From NCBI GenBank assembly GCA_029240015.1, contig JARBTU010000062.1:1-8358 (forward strand): a DNA stretch of 8,358 nucleotides, written 5' to 3'. The translations under genes and the position numbers were made by a program. The notes under the pieces were generated by a model, which was not told the DNA's origin, searched no databases, and worked only from the letters and a program-made list of their open reading frames with translations. The stretch is from Oscillospiraceae bacterium (GTDB lineage Bacteria > Bacillota > Clostridia > Oscillospirales > Ruminococcaceae). Of the stretch, positions 1-5,881 are shown piece by piece. Every line of letters starts with the position of its first letter. Within the stretch, counting starts at the first letter, position 1.

Positions 1-358
1 TTCCTTGTTTTGGAGATTTTCGCTTTTGGGTGATTTCTCCAGTGCGTTCATCTATCCATGATAGCCATTTTATATTGGTAACAGGATAAACAACCGTTAC
101 CTTGCAGACAGGCAAAAAGGCGTCCAGTTTTTTTCTGAGTTTATCAAAGCCACACGTTTGAATCTCAATGATACCGTCTTCGCCAACAATATCCGCGACA
201 AACGAACCTATTTTGGTTTCGTGGTTTGCCAAGAACGGTTCGAAATATTGCTTGAGGACAGCGTGCAGAGTCTTCTCCGAAAGGGTGCCGATTCCGTTTT
301 TCTCTCTTTGCCTGTCAATAATTTTGTCACATGCCTGTCTAAACTTAATCTTATCCAT
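1..358 (-). CDS. Conserved hypothetical protein, PD-(D/E)XK nuclease-like (partial, N-terminal part)
   Basis: Reading leftward from an ATG at 358-356, an uninterrupted frame of 119 codons runs off the left edge, so the C-terminus is missing. An AAAGG ribosome binding site lies about 7 nt before the ATG. The protein begins MDKIKFRQACDKIIDRQREK and has a helix with an acidic residue (SEKTLHAVLKQYFEP, about residues 27-41). It then has a strand-turn-strand with VADIV (D56) and IIEIQT (E65-x-Q67). This helix, Asp and E-x-Q pattern resembles the catalytic core of PD-(D/E)XK nucleases, in the variant where Gln or another residue replaces the final Lys. I recall similar uncharacterised proteins sharing the GIGTLSEKT and KRKSPKQG stretches in Clostridia, but cannot confirm this here. 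The frame is clear; nuclease activity is inference. No neighbour on the same strand is visible, so its partners are unknown. Confidence 0.8.
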   Translation of the reverse strand, partial: MDKIKFRQACDKIIDRQREKNGIGTLSEKTLHAVLKQYFEPFLANHETKIGSFVADIVGEDGIIEIQTCGFDKLRKKLDAFLPVCKVTVVYPVTNIKWLSWIDERTGEITQKRKSPKQG

Positions 359-393
359 TGTTTTACCTTTCGATATGGCGATAAATTGTTTAA

Positions 394-402
394 AGTATAC
401 CA
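394..402 (-). promoter_or_regulatory. Extended -10 promoter for the nuclease-like gene
   Basis: On the minus strand the sequence reads TGGTATACT, a TGn extended -10 followed by TATACT (the -10 hexamer is the complement of 394-399). Transcription would begin near 387, giving a leader of about 30 nt before the ATG at 358. No good -35 hexamer lies at the usual distance, only an A/T-rich tract, so the assignment rests on the extended -10. Confidence 0.5.
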
Positions 403-435
403 TAACAAAATGAAAAAAGAAATAAAAGAAAGAAC

Positions 436-487
436 AAATCCCTTCATTCGGTTTAAATATCGAGTGAGGGGATTTTTAATTTTTTTT
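436..487 (+). terminator. Rho-independent terminator, plus strand, without a visible upstream gene
   Basis: A 15-bp stem pairs 436-450 with 461-475, with two G-U wobbles and a 10-nt loop, and is followed by a T-rich run to 487. Hairpin plus T-tract is correct for stopping plus-strand transcription. The only gene to its left is on the minus strand, and the next plus-strand promoter lies to its right. It may insulate the GntR operon from antisense read-through, or end an unseen small plus-strand RNA. Confidence 0.7.
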
Positions 488-497
488 AATAAAAAGC

Positions 498-526
498 TTG
501 ACAAAATAAATATTATGAGATATAGT
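498..526 (+). promoter_or_regulatory. Sigma-A-type promoter of the GntR/ABC operon
   Basis: TTGACA at 498-503 and TATAGT at 521-526 are separated by exactly 17 nt, five of six -10 bases matching consensus. The expected start site is about 533, giving a short leader of about 37 nt before the GTG at 570. The promoter begins just after the T-tract of the preceding terminator. Confidence 0.85.
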
Positions 527-554
527 TAATCACACAAGTAGTTAACCGTTTAAC
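525..554 (+). promoter_or_regulatory. Candidate operator for the GntR-family regulator
   Basis: GTTAA (541-545) and TTAAC (550-554) form an inverted repeat with a 4-nt centre just downstream of the predicted start site. A further GTTAA at 525-529 overlaps the -10 box, and TAGTTAA occurs twice (523-529 and 539-545) as a direct repeat with 16-nt periodicity. YtrA-type GntR regulators generally repress their own operon by binding near the promoter. The position fits this; the assignment is inference. Confidence 0.45.
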
Positions 555-569
555 GAAAGGGGCGAGAAA

Positions 570-947
570 GTGTTTGTAAATTTTGAGGACGAACGTCCTA
601 TTTTTATTCAAATATCAGAAAATATAGAGGATGCTATATTGTCAGGCGCTTTTTTAGAAGAAAGCCAGATTCCCTCCACCACAGAAATATCGGTAAATTA
701 TAAAATTAATCCTGCTACGGCGCTTAAGGGAGTCAACATCTTGGTGGAGAATGGAATCATTTATAAAAAGAGGGGGATTGGAATGTTTGTGTCAACAGGG
801 GCGGTAGAAAAAATTACAGATAAAAGAAAAAAACAGTTTTATGAAAATTATATTATCAGACTTACGTCAGAAGCAAAAAAACTGCAATTGTCACAGCAAG
901 AAATTATCAGTATGATAGAAAGTGGGTTTAGCAATGAACAAAATTGA
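570..947 (+). CDS. GntR-family transcriptional regulator, YtrA subfamily
   Basis: This is a 125-residue DNA-binding protein with a GTG start preceded by an AAAGGGG ribosome binding site about 8 nt upstream. Residues about 8-75 form the GntR winged helix: RPIFIQISENIEDAILSGAF leads into the recognition region (IPSTTEISVNYKINPATALKGVNILVENGII), and the wing is KKRGIGMFV. The short remaining tail of about 50 residues, with no large effector-binding domain, is typical of the YtrA subfamily, whose members are about 120-130 residues long. These regulators usually sit first in operons with ABC transporters and repress them. Here the gene is followed directly by an ABC ATPase whose start overlaps its end by 14 nt, indicating translational coupling. 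The inverted repeat after the promoter is the likely autoregulatory site. The ligand or signal is unknown; in Bacillus subtilis the ytr operon responds to cell-wall antibiotics. Confidence 0.92.
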   Translation: MFVNFEDERPIFIQISENIEDAILSGAFLEESQIPSTTEISVNYKINPATALKGVNILVENGIIYKKRGIGMFVSTGAVEKITDKRKKQFYENYIIRLTSEAKKLQLSQQEIISMIESGFSNEQN

Positions 948-1785
948 AATCAAGGGAATCAGTAAACAGTTTGGAAATGTGTGGGCCTTATCTGATATTG
1001 ACTTGAATTTTGAGGAAAACAAAATCTATGGGCTGCTTGGAAGGAACGGAGCGGGGAAGTCGACCCTTCTCAACATTATTACCAACAAAATATTTGCAAG
1101 CAGCGGTGAAGTTCGGGTAAACGGGGAAAATGCCATAGAAAACGACCATGCATTAAAAAATGTGTTTTTAATGAGCGAAAAAAACTACTATCCAAACAAC
1201 ATGAAGATTCGTGAAATTTTCAAATGGAGTAAGGAATTTTATCCCGGATTTGATATGGACTATGCTAACAATTTAGCAATTAAATTTGGACTTAATATCA
1301 ACAAGAGGGTGAAAGAGCTTTCAACAGGATACAGTTCAATTTTTAAGATTATTATTGCATTATCGGTTCCTGTCCAGTTTATTTTGTTAGATGAGCCCGT
1401 TCTTGGACTGGATGCGAACCACAGGGATTTGTTTTACAGATTACTGATTGAAAATTATCAGCAAAATCCAAGAACAATTGTGATATCGACACATTTGATT
1501 GAAGAAGTGTCGAATGTAATCGAAGACATCATCATTATAAAGGATGGGAAGATTCTTAAAAACGAATCGGTTGAGGAGCTATTGTCCAAAGGATATAGTG
1601 TTGCGGGGAGCGCAGCAGCGATAGATGATTTTATTACTGGGAAAAACGTAATCAGCTGTGACAGCTTCGGCGGGCTGAAAACAGCCTGTGTTTTGGGGAA
1701 AATTGATAAGACACAGATTCCACAAGGGATTGAAGTTAACAAACTTGACCTGCAAAAGCTGTTTATTCAGCTTACAAATGTTTAG
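934..1785 (+). CDS. ABC transporter ATP-binding protein (YtrB-like, ABC-2 type)
   Basis: This is a 283-residue cytoplasmic ATPase that would energise the membrane protein encoded next. I chose the ATG at 934 rather than the in-frame GTG at 922 because AGTGGG sits about 7 nt before the ATG and nothing suitable precedes the GTG. Visible motifs are Walker A GRNGAGKST (36-44), signature LSTGY (129-133), Walker B ILLDEP (150-155), the D-loop GLD (158-160) and the H-loop in VISTH (H187). The Q-loop region (about 79-88) reads LMSEKNYYPN, so the usual Gln is not at its expected place. A C-terminal extension of about 80 residues follows the nucleotide-binding core, as in many ABC-2 ATPases. The start overlaps the regulator gene by 14 nt, and the permease begins 12 nt after the stop. 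The substrate cannot be told from sequence. Confidence 0.93.
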   Translation: MNKIEIKGISKQFGNVWALSDIDLNFEENKIYGLLGRNGAGKSTLLNIITNKIFASSGEVRVNGENAIENDHALKNVFLMSEKNYYPNNMKIREIFKWSKEFYPGFDMDYANNLAIKFGLNINKRVKELSTGYSSIFKIIIALSVPVQFILLDEPVLGLDANHRDLFYRLLIENYQQNPRTIVISTHLIEEVSNVIEDIIIIKDGKILKNESVEELLSKGYSVAGSAAAIDDFITGKNVISCDSFGGLKTACVLGKIDKTQIPQGIEVNKLDLQKLFIQLTNV

Positions 1786-1797
1786 GGGGAAAAGAGA

Positions 1798-2529
1798 ATG
1801 AACATAAAAGCGGCATTAAAATATCAGCTGCATGACGCTAAAAGAGCTTTGATGGTTTATTATATCGTTATTTACAGCCTATTTATATTCTTGGTTATCA
1901 TGCAGAAAATGTTTCCCGAGGGGGGCTCTTCGGGGATGGAAAACGCATCCATTATCTTTATCTTTATTGCAGGGTTGAACTCATTTAAACAAACTTTTAA
2001 GATGTTTTTACAAAACAGTATTTCCAGAAAAACGTTGTTTGTAAGCTCCTTATTGAGTATATTTCCGATAGCGGGTTTCATGGCGCTTATGGATAGTATA
2101 AACGCTGTAATTTTTTCTAAAATTATTACTTATGAATCCTTTTTTGAACAGCTCTATGGGGGCGGATATGCTACTAATACGAATGATTTCAGATTAATAG
2201 CTGAAGGATTCTTGTTTAGCATCTGTATGTATTCGGCATTTATGCTGTTGGGATATGTAATCTCAATTCTTTACTATCGGATGAATAAAGGACCTAAAGT
2301 AGCAGTTTCTCTTGGTGTTCCGGGATTCTTTCTTGTTCTGCTTCCAATTATTGATACCAACTTGAAAGATATAAATATTCTTAAGAATATTTGGGACTTT
2401 ATATTGTTTATACTGGGAATGAAAAACGGATTCAATCCATATTATCCGATTGTAACGTGCGGAATCGTATTTGTTTTGCTAAGTGGAATAAGTTTCTTAC
2501 TTACAAGAAAAGCTGTCATAAAGAATTAA
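1798..2529 (+). CDS. ABC-2-type transporter permease, integral membrane protein
   Basis: This 243-residue hydrophobic protein has a GGGGGAAAAG ribosome binding site just before the ATG. Likely membrane segments are at about 19-36, 50-66, 80-106, 136-160, 167-185 and 216-235, about six in all, with a short hydrophobic stretch near 196-208. The N-terminus (MNIKAALKYQLHDAKRALMV) is basic and amphipathic, as in many small ABC-2 exporter permeases that begin with a cytoplasmic helix. It follows the ATPase gene by 12 nt and ends 10 nt before a strong terminator, so the transporter consists of this permease and the ATPase, probably as a 2+2 complex. The family is inferred from topology and gene order; no strong sequence motif identifies it, and the transported substrate is unknown. 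Confidence 0.85.
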   Translation: MNIKAALKYQLHDAKRALMVYYIVIYSLFIFLVIMQKMFPEGGSSGMENASIIFIFIAGLNSFKQTFKMFLQNSISRKTLFVSSLLSIFPIAGFMALMDSINAVIFSKIITYESFFEQLYGGGYATNTNDFRLIAEGFLFSICMYSAFMLLGYVISILYYRMNKGPKVAVSLGVPGFFLVLLPIIDTNLKDINILKNIWDFILFILGMKNGFNPYYPIVTCGIVFVLLSGISFLLTRKAVIKN

Positions 2530-2539
2530 TTAAACAAAA

Positions 2540-2570
2540 CACCACAGACCTCCTGTCTGTGGTGCTTTTT
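2540..2570 (+). terminator. Rho-independent terminator of the GntR/ABC operon
   Basis: A perfect 10-bp stem (CACCACAGAC at 2540-2549 with GTCTGTGGTG at 2555-2564) encloses a 5-nt loop and is followed by CTTTTT. It lies 10 nt after the permease stop and separates this operon from the sigma-factor unit. Confidence 0.93.
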
Positions 2571-2612
2571 GAGTTTCTGAAAAAGCAATATATTCCTTAT
2601 TCCCGGAGGCGC

Positions 2613-2641
2613 TTGTTCTTATCAAAAATCTGTGTTATGTT
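2613..2641 (+). promoter_or_regulatory. Possible promoter of the ECF sigma-factor operon
   Basis: TTGTTC (2613-2618), a 17-nt spacer and TATGTT (2636-2641) with an extended -10 TG at 2633-2634 make a modest sigma-A-like promoter. The leader would be about 68 nt. I did not find a convincing ECF-type promoter (an AAC-type -35 with a CGT-type -10), so autoregulation by the encoded sigma factor is not shown. Confidence 0.35.
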
Positions 2642-2700
2642 TATTACAAATATTTCGGAATAAACTCAACGTTTTAACAGTTTCAATTGTATTATTAATG

Positions 2701-2708
2701 AAAGGGGG
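2701..2708 (+). promoter_or_regulatory. Ribosome binding site that fixes the TTG start of the sigma factor
   Basis: AAAGGGGG ends 7 nt before the TTG at 2716-2718. Upstream in-frame ATGs at 2632 and 2698 have no Shine-Dalgarno sequence at a workable distance; the one at 2698 overlaps this site. The rare TTG start is therefore the best choice. Confidence 0.75.
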
Positions 2709-2715
2709 CGTTCTC

Positions 2716-3210
2716 TTGCCTGATACTTTGTTGCGTACGGACAAAGATGTCACGGAGATTTACAACCAGCACGTGAACACAGTCTATAAAGTGTGTTTTA
2801 TGTTTATGAAAAATATTCCCGATACGGAAGATGCTGTTCAAAGTACTTTTATAAAGCTTATGGAATATAAAGGAGCGTTTACAGACGACGAGCATAAAAA
2901 AGCGTGGCTGATTGTAACTGCATCGAATATATGCAGAAACCATCTTCGCCATTGGTGGAGAAAAACCGTGGATATCAACACATTAATTGATGATGCAGGT
3001 GTGAAAGATGCAGTAGTGGATGAAACACTGAGGCAGGTATTGGAACTGCCCCCTAAATACAAAACGGCGGTTTACCTTTATTATTACGAGGGTTATTCTA
3101 CCGTAGAAATAGCTAAAATGTTTCAAAAAAAAGAATCCACTGTTCGTTCACATCTTCATACAGGGAGAAAACTGTTAAAAATAAATTTGGAGGGTGAGCA
3201 AGATGAATAA
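2716..3210 (+). CDS. ECF-type RNA polymerase sigma factor (sigma-70 family)
   Basis: This is a 164-residue alternative sigma factor that would direct RNA polymerase to a small regulon. It starts at TTG, which gives the usual ECF length. Region 2 spans about residues 14-82: EIYNQHVNTVYKVCFMFMKN, then DTEDAVQSTFIKLME, the typical D-x-EDxxQxxF core-binding helix, then AWLIVTASNICRNHLR. A short linker follows (about 83-103). Region 4 spans about 104-155, with LPPKYKTAVYLYYYEGYSTVEIA and a helix-turn-helix recognition helix around KKESTVRSHLHTGRKLLK. There is no extra C-terminal domain. The stop overlaps the start of the following membrane protein by 8 nt (ATGAATAA), the usual arrangement for a sigma/anti-sigma pair. 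Its target promoters and inducing signal cannot be read here. Confidence 0.92.
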   Translation: MPDTLLRTDKDVTEIYNQHVNTVYKVCFMFMKNIPDTEDAVQSTFIKLMEYKGAFTDDEHKKAWLIVTASNICRNHLRHWWRKTVDINTLIDDAGVKDAVVDETLRQVLELPPKYKTAVYLYYYEGYSTVEIAKMFQKKESTVRSHLHTGRKLLKINLEGEQDE

Positions 3211-4324
3211 GAATGAACTGATCGAATCGATTGATAAAGTCGTTCCGAATGATGTTCAAAAACAACGGATGCTTCGTCATGTTTTAAAAAACAAAACAAT
3301 GGGGTTGAAAAATAAAATCACAATAAAACGTACAATCTTAGCTTGTACTGGCTTGGCTCTGGTTATTATGACGGCATGGATTTTTACAAACTTCAAAAAT
3401 ACACAAAATCTCAATACCGCCGATAATAGAGATTCGAGTACAGTGCAGGATCAAAAAGAGCAACAAAATGCCATTGGACAGAAGGCTCCTCAAAATCAGA
3501 CAGATGATCTTCCGGCAAAAGACAGCGGAACTCAAGGCAATGAGGCTGAAACTCCCGAAGACGGAACAGATATGGCCATTGGGAAAATAGTGAATGTTTT
3601 TGTTTTTAGTGGGAGAGAATATAGAATATTATCACAAGATTCTTTAAAGACCTTTGGATTCAGTGAAATGATTGATAAAAAGGATATTGGCAGTCTGATT
3701 ACAACCATCAAATCGGGGAGTAACAGAACATACGATGACAAGAGCTTGGTTGGGAGCAAGGTTTATGAATATAAGCCTGTTGGCTCACAAGCAGTCGTTG
3801 TTGTGAATCAAAAAGGTAAGAATGAACTATATATGTTTTCTTCGTTTATCAGTTATCAGCAAAATCAAGATGAGGATGCAAGCGAATATCTAAAGCTTTA
3901 TAACATAAAAAGTGAGCAGGATATTTCAAAAATTGAGATTAATTCTTTCGCCGGTCCGGAAGAGAGAGATCCCAACAAAACAATTGAAGATAGAGATTTG
4001 ATTGCAAAATATTATAAAGGTTATAAAAATTTAAAGAATTCCAGTGACGAATATTTTAAACAACTTTATAAGCCAAGCCAGGATAATAGCCTACCAAAGG
4101 TGGATGTGCCTCCCGATTATGGCGATAACCAGACGGAGATTCAGGGCGTAGCGCCTGCTTCTCCCGGGATGGCTTCCGATGCGCTTAATAACAGCAGTTG
4201 GATTCGAGTGTATTTAAAAAGCGGGATTTATATGGAAACCACCTATTATCCCAATATTCAGTTTTTATCAAGATACAAACTAACTAATGAGTTTTCAACA
4301 TTTTTGAACACGTTTTGTGGATAG
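3203..4324 (+). CDS. Probable anti-sigma factor, single-pass membrane protein with large extracytoplasmic domain
   Basis: This is a 373-residue protein. I chose the ATG at 3203, which has GGAGG (3189-3193) about 9 nt upstream, over the GTG at 3194, which sits directly on that site. Residues 1-42 are a short charged cytoplasmic part, 44-63 a transmembrane helix (ILACTGLALVIMTAWIF), and about 66-125 a linker rich in Q, N, D, E and S. About 130-373 is a globular extracytoplasmic region ending in Cys-Gly. Position and overlap with the sigma gene suggest it holds the sigma factor at the membrane. The N-terminal part has no HxxxCxxC zinc-anti-sigma motif, so the binding mode must differ. I do not recognise the outer domain; it might sense an envelope signal. 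A role as anti-sigma factor is inference from gene order and topology. Confidence 0.78.
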   Translation: MNKNELIESIDKVVPNDVQKQRMLRHVLKNKTMGLKNKITIKRTILACTGLALVIMTAWIFTNFKNTQNLNTADNRDSSTVQDQKEQQNAIGQKAPQNQTDDLPAKDSGTQGNEAETPEDGTDMAIGKIVNVFVFSGREYRILSQDSLKTFGFSEMIDKKDIGSLITTIKSGSNRTYDDKSLVGSKVYEYKPVGSQAVVVVNQKGKNELYMFSSFISYQQNQDEDASEYLKLYNIKSEQDISKIEINSFAGPEERDPNKTIEDRDLIAKYYKGYKNLKNSSDEYFKQLYKPSQDNSLPKVDVPPDYGDNQTEIQGVAPASPGMASDALNNSSWIRVYLKSGIYMETTYYPNIQFLSRYKLTNEFSTFLNTFCG

Positions 4325-4334
4325 TATATAAGCA

Positions 4335-4368
4335 AAAAAGAGCCATAGGAATTCCTATGGCTCTTTTT
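4335..4368. terminator. Bidirectional terminator between convergent genes
   Basis: Positions 4335-4368 form a perfect 34-nt palindrome centred on GAATTC: an A-run, GAGCCATAGG, the central AATT, CCTATGGCTC and a T-run. Each strand therefore reads as a GC-containing stem followed by T residues. It lies 11 nt after the anti-sigma stop and 6 nt beyond the stop of the minus-strand YusI-like gene, so it can serve both. Confidence 0.93.
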
Positions 4369-4373
4369 GTTTT

Positions 4374-4727
4374 TTAAGTTAGAGTTTCCCATTCGTCAGT
4401 TTTAAAACCGACCAGAACTTTTTGGTCGCTAATCAGAAGCGGGCGCTTTACCAACATGCCGTTGGAGGATAAAAGCTTTATTTGCTCTTCGTAAGACATA
4501 TCAGGAAGTTTATCTTTAAGCTTTAATTCTTTATAGAGCAATCCGCTCGTGTTGAAAAATCTTTTGATTGGGAGTCCGCTCTGCTCAATCCATTGACGTA
4601 ATTCCTGCTCGGTGGGATTCTCTTGTGCAATGTGCCGTTGTTCGTACGGAACAGCATTTTCATCCAGCCATTTCTTTGCCTTCTGGCAGGTTGTGCACTT
4701 GGGATAACAAATAAAAGTGGTATTCAT
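4374..4727 (-). CDS. ArsC/Spx-family thioredoxin-fold protein, YusI-like
   Basis: This is a 117-residue cytoplasmic protein with an AGGAGG ribosome binding site before its ATG. It begins MNTTFICYPKCTTCQKAKKW, with a CxxC redox motif at C11-T-T-C14. It continues with the family features FFNTSGLLYKELKLKDKLPDMS (about 57-78) and MLVKRPLLI (91-99), including the conserved Arg before Pro (R95). Length and motifs match the ArsC/Spx superfamily and in particular YusI of Bacillus subtilis as I remember it. True arsenate reduction is not assured: many members are redox-active proteins of unknown substrate. Spx itself is longer and binds RNA polymerase, and I see nothing to support that role here. It is the last gene of a minus-strand operon, 31 nt after the glycosylase stop. 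Confidence 0.9.
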   Translation of the reverse strand: MNTTFICYPKCTTCQKAKKWLDENAVPYEQRHIAQENPTEQELRQWIEQSGLPIKRFFNTSGLLYKELKLKDKLPDMSYEEQIKLLSSNGMLVKRPLLISDQKVLVGFKTDEWETLT

Positions 4728-4758
4728 TTTTTGTTCCTCCTTGGGGTTCGTTAATCCA

Positions 4759-5256
4759 TTATTTTAAATATTCCAAAAGGATTTGATACTCCCGTACTAA
4801 ATCTTCATATCGATAGTGACCGCAGTTTGCGGGACTAGTTGAGGGCAGATAAATGGATGGAATATTCGTCTTAAAAAAACAATGTTTTTTATATAGCTCG
4901 GTGGCTTTTTTACCCGTCGTAAAGATAGCGTTGATTGGAGCGGCGGATAAAATCACGCTTATATCATTCGCGACAGGATTCTTTATACTGTTGTCATCCG
5001 CCCCTTTTATGTCACATGATTTTAGTACATCCCATAAAGCGATATGATTATTTAACAAAAAATTTTGCTTTTCTTGGATGGTTCGAGGGGTGTCTTGAGA
5101 CAAAATCTGAGCAAGAATGCGCCAGAATCTATTTTGAGGGTGGGAATAATAAAAACCATTCTCTCTCGACTTGGGAGAAGGCATCGTACCAAGAATTAAT
5201 ATTTTAGTATTTTCATCATGAACAGGTTCAAAGGTATGAATTACAGGATGTTGCAT
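4759..5256 (-). CDS. Family-6 uracil-DNA-glycosylase superfamily enzyme (hypoxanthine-DNA / deoxyinosine glycosylase)
   Basis: This 165-residue enzyme is expected to remove hypoxanthine, produced by adenine deamination, from DNA in base-excision repair. The N-terminal active-site block reads ILILGTMPSPKSRENGFYY followed by HPQNRFW (residues 19-45). This GTMPS...HPxNRFW signature is characteristic of the HDG (family 6) branch, and the Asn in it (N42) corresponds to the catalytic Asn reported for the Methanosarcina enzyme, as I recall. Other blocks are IALWDVLKSCDIKGADDNSI (about 72-91) and the C-terminal LPSTSPAN (about 137-144), which matches the SPAN-type loop of the superfamily. The ATG at 5256 has a weak GGTGA site about 8 nt upstream. 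It lies 40 nt after the tautomerase gene and 31 nt before the YusI-like gene in one operon. Substrate choice among deaminated bases is inferred from family. Confidence 0.9.
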   Translation of the reverse strand: MQHPVIHTFEPVHDENTKILILGTMPSPKSRENGFYYSHPQNRFWRILAQILSQDTPRTIQEKQNFLLNNHIALWDVLKSCDIKGADDNSIKNPVANDISVILSAAPINAIFTTGKKATELYKKHCFFKTNIPSIYLPSTSPANCGHYRYEDLVREYQILLEYLK

Positions 5257-5296
5257 CGTATTTCACCAACATGGAGGCAGGACTTATAAAAACAAG

Positions 5297-5641
5297 CTAG
5301 AAATTGTTGCCGTTAAAGCCCCAGTACTCCGCTTCCTCGTATTTTACATAAAGATGATCGGGAGAGATGTGCAGTTCCTGATGTAAGATGTCAGTGATTT
5401 GAGCAGTCAATTTGTTATATGTGCTACTACTCGCTTTCCCAAAAAGCTTTACTTCCACAAAAGCAATCGGGCTCTCATTTTCGCCTTTAAAATAGAGGCT
5501 GCATTCATCTTCAAAAGATAACATTAGCCAGTTTTCACTTTTTCCGGGAATCAGAGAAATTGCTTCCCCTAGCTTTGTCTTAATCACGTCTTGTTGTTCT
5601 TTTGAGATTTTAATATTTACTTTTGTTCCAATAAACGGCAT
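5297..5641 (-). CDS. MIF-like tautomerase family protein
   Basis: This 114-residue protein resembles macrophage migration inhibitory factor, whose fold carries a tautomerase site at the N-terminal proline exposed after removal of Met. Here the protein begins Met-Pro-Phe, keeping Pro. A Lys at position 34 (in IPGKSE) lies where MIF has its active-site Lys. The C-terminal part ELHISPDHLYVKYEEAEYWG (about 89-108) matches MIF's ISPDRVYINYYD segment and the following G-N-N ending. The length matches MIF (about 115). An AAGGAG ribosome binding site and a strong promoter precede it, making it the first gene of the minus-strand operon. Tautomerase activity is likely but the natural substrate is unknown. 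It is paralogous to the partial gene at the right edge (29 of 71 aligned residues identical by hand count). Confidence 0.9.
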   Translation of the reverse strand: MPFIGTKVNIKISKEQQDVIKTKLGEAISLIPGKSENWLMLSFEDECSLYFKGENESPIAFVEVKLFGKASSSTYNKLTAQITDILHQELHISPDHLYVKYEEAEYWGFNGNNF

Positions 5642-5672
5642 TCGAATCTCTCCTTATTTAAATAATGATACA

Positions 5673-5701
5673 ATTATATCGCGATTCTATAGAAAATTCA
5701 A
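5673..5701 (-). promoter_or_regulatory. Sigma-A-type promoter of the tautomerase/glycosylase/YusI-like operon
   Basis: On the minus strand, TTGAAT (complement of 5696-5701), a 17-nt spacer and TATAAT (complement of 5673-5678) form a near-consensus promoter. The start site should be near 5666, about 25 nt before the ATG at 5641. It serves three closely spaced genes. Confidence 0.88.
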
Positions 5702-5798
5702 TAAATAAGACAAGACGATTTCTAACATTTAGTGATTGTTTAATATGTTCTTATCCTTTTATCAACAAAACAAAAAAGCATTCAAATAATAAGTAAAT

Positions 5799-5875
5799 TT
5801 TGTAAATCATAGTAATTTTGTATAAAATCATAAAAATATCAACAAAATTCAACATTTTTTGTATAAATTTGTATA
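5799..5875 (+). repeat. Repeated TTTGTATA-type boxes upstream of the chemotaxis-receptor promoter
   Basis: TTTGTAAA (5799-5806) is followed by three exact TTTGTATA copies at 5817-5824, 5858-5865 and 5868-5875. The last two are spaced 10 nt apart, about one helical turn, and the last ends 6 nt before the -35 box. They may bind an activator or act as an AT-rich UP-like element. The region is very AT-rich, so some repetition is expected by chance. Confidence 0.4.
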
Positions 5876-5881
5876 TAAATA

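Noticed and set aside
158..529. Plus-strand open frame of 123 codons, and other open frames across 168-504
   Set aside because: They lie opposite the nuclease-like gene and across a terminator and promoter; no ribosome binding site and no recognisable protein. The minus-strand frame starting at 358 is clearly the coding one.
922..933. Upstream in-frame GTG start for the ABC ATPase
   Set aside because: No ribosome binding site before it, and the GTG is itself part of the AGTGGG site serving the ATG at 934.
2391..2663. Plus-strand frame of 90 codons over the permease end and terminator
   Set aside because: It overlaps the permease gene in another frame and runs through the terminator hairpin; no ribosome binding site.
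4335..4368. The 34-nt perfect palindrome as a protein-binding site or recombination site
   Set aside because: Its position between convergent genes and the A-run/T-run on either side are fully explained by a bidirectional terminator.
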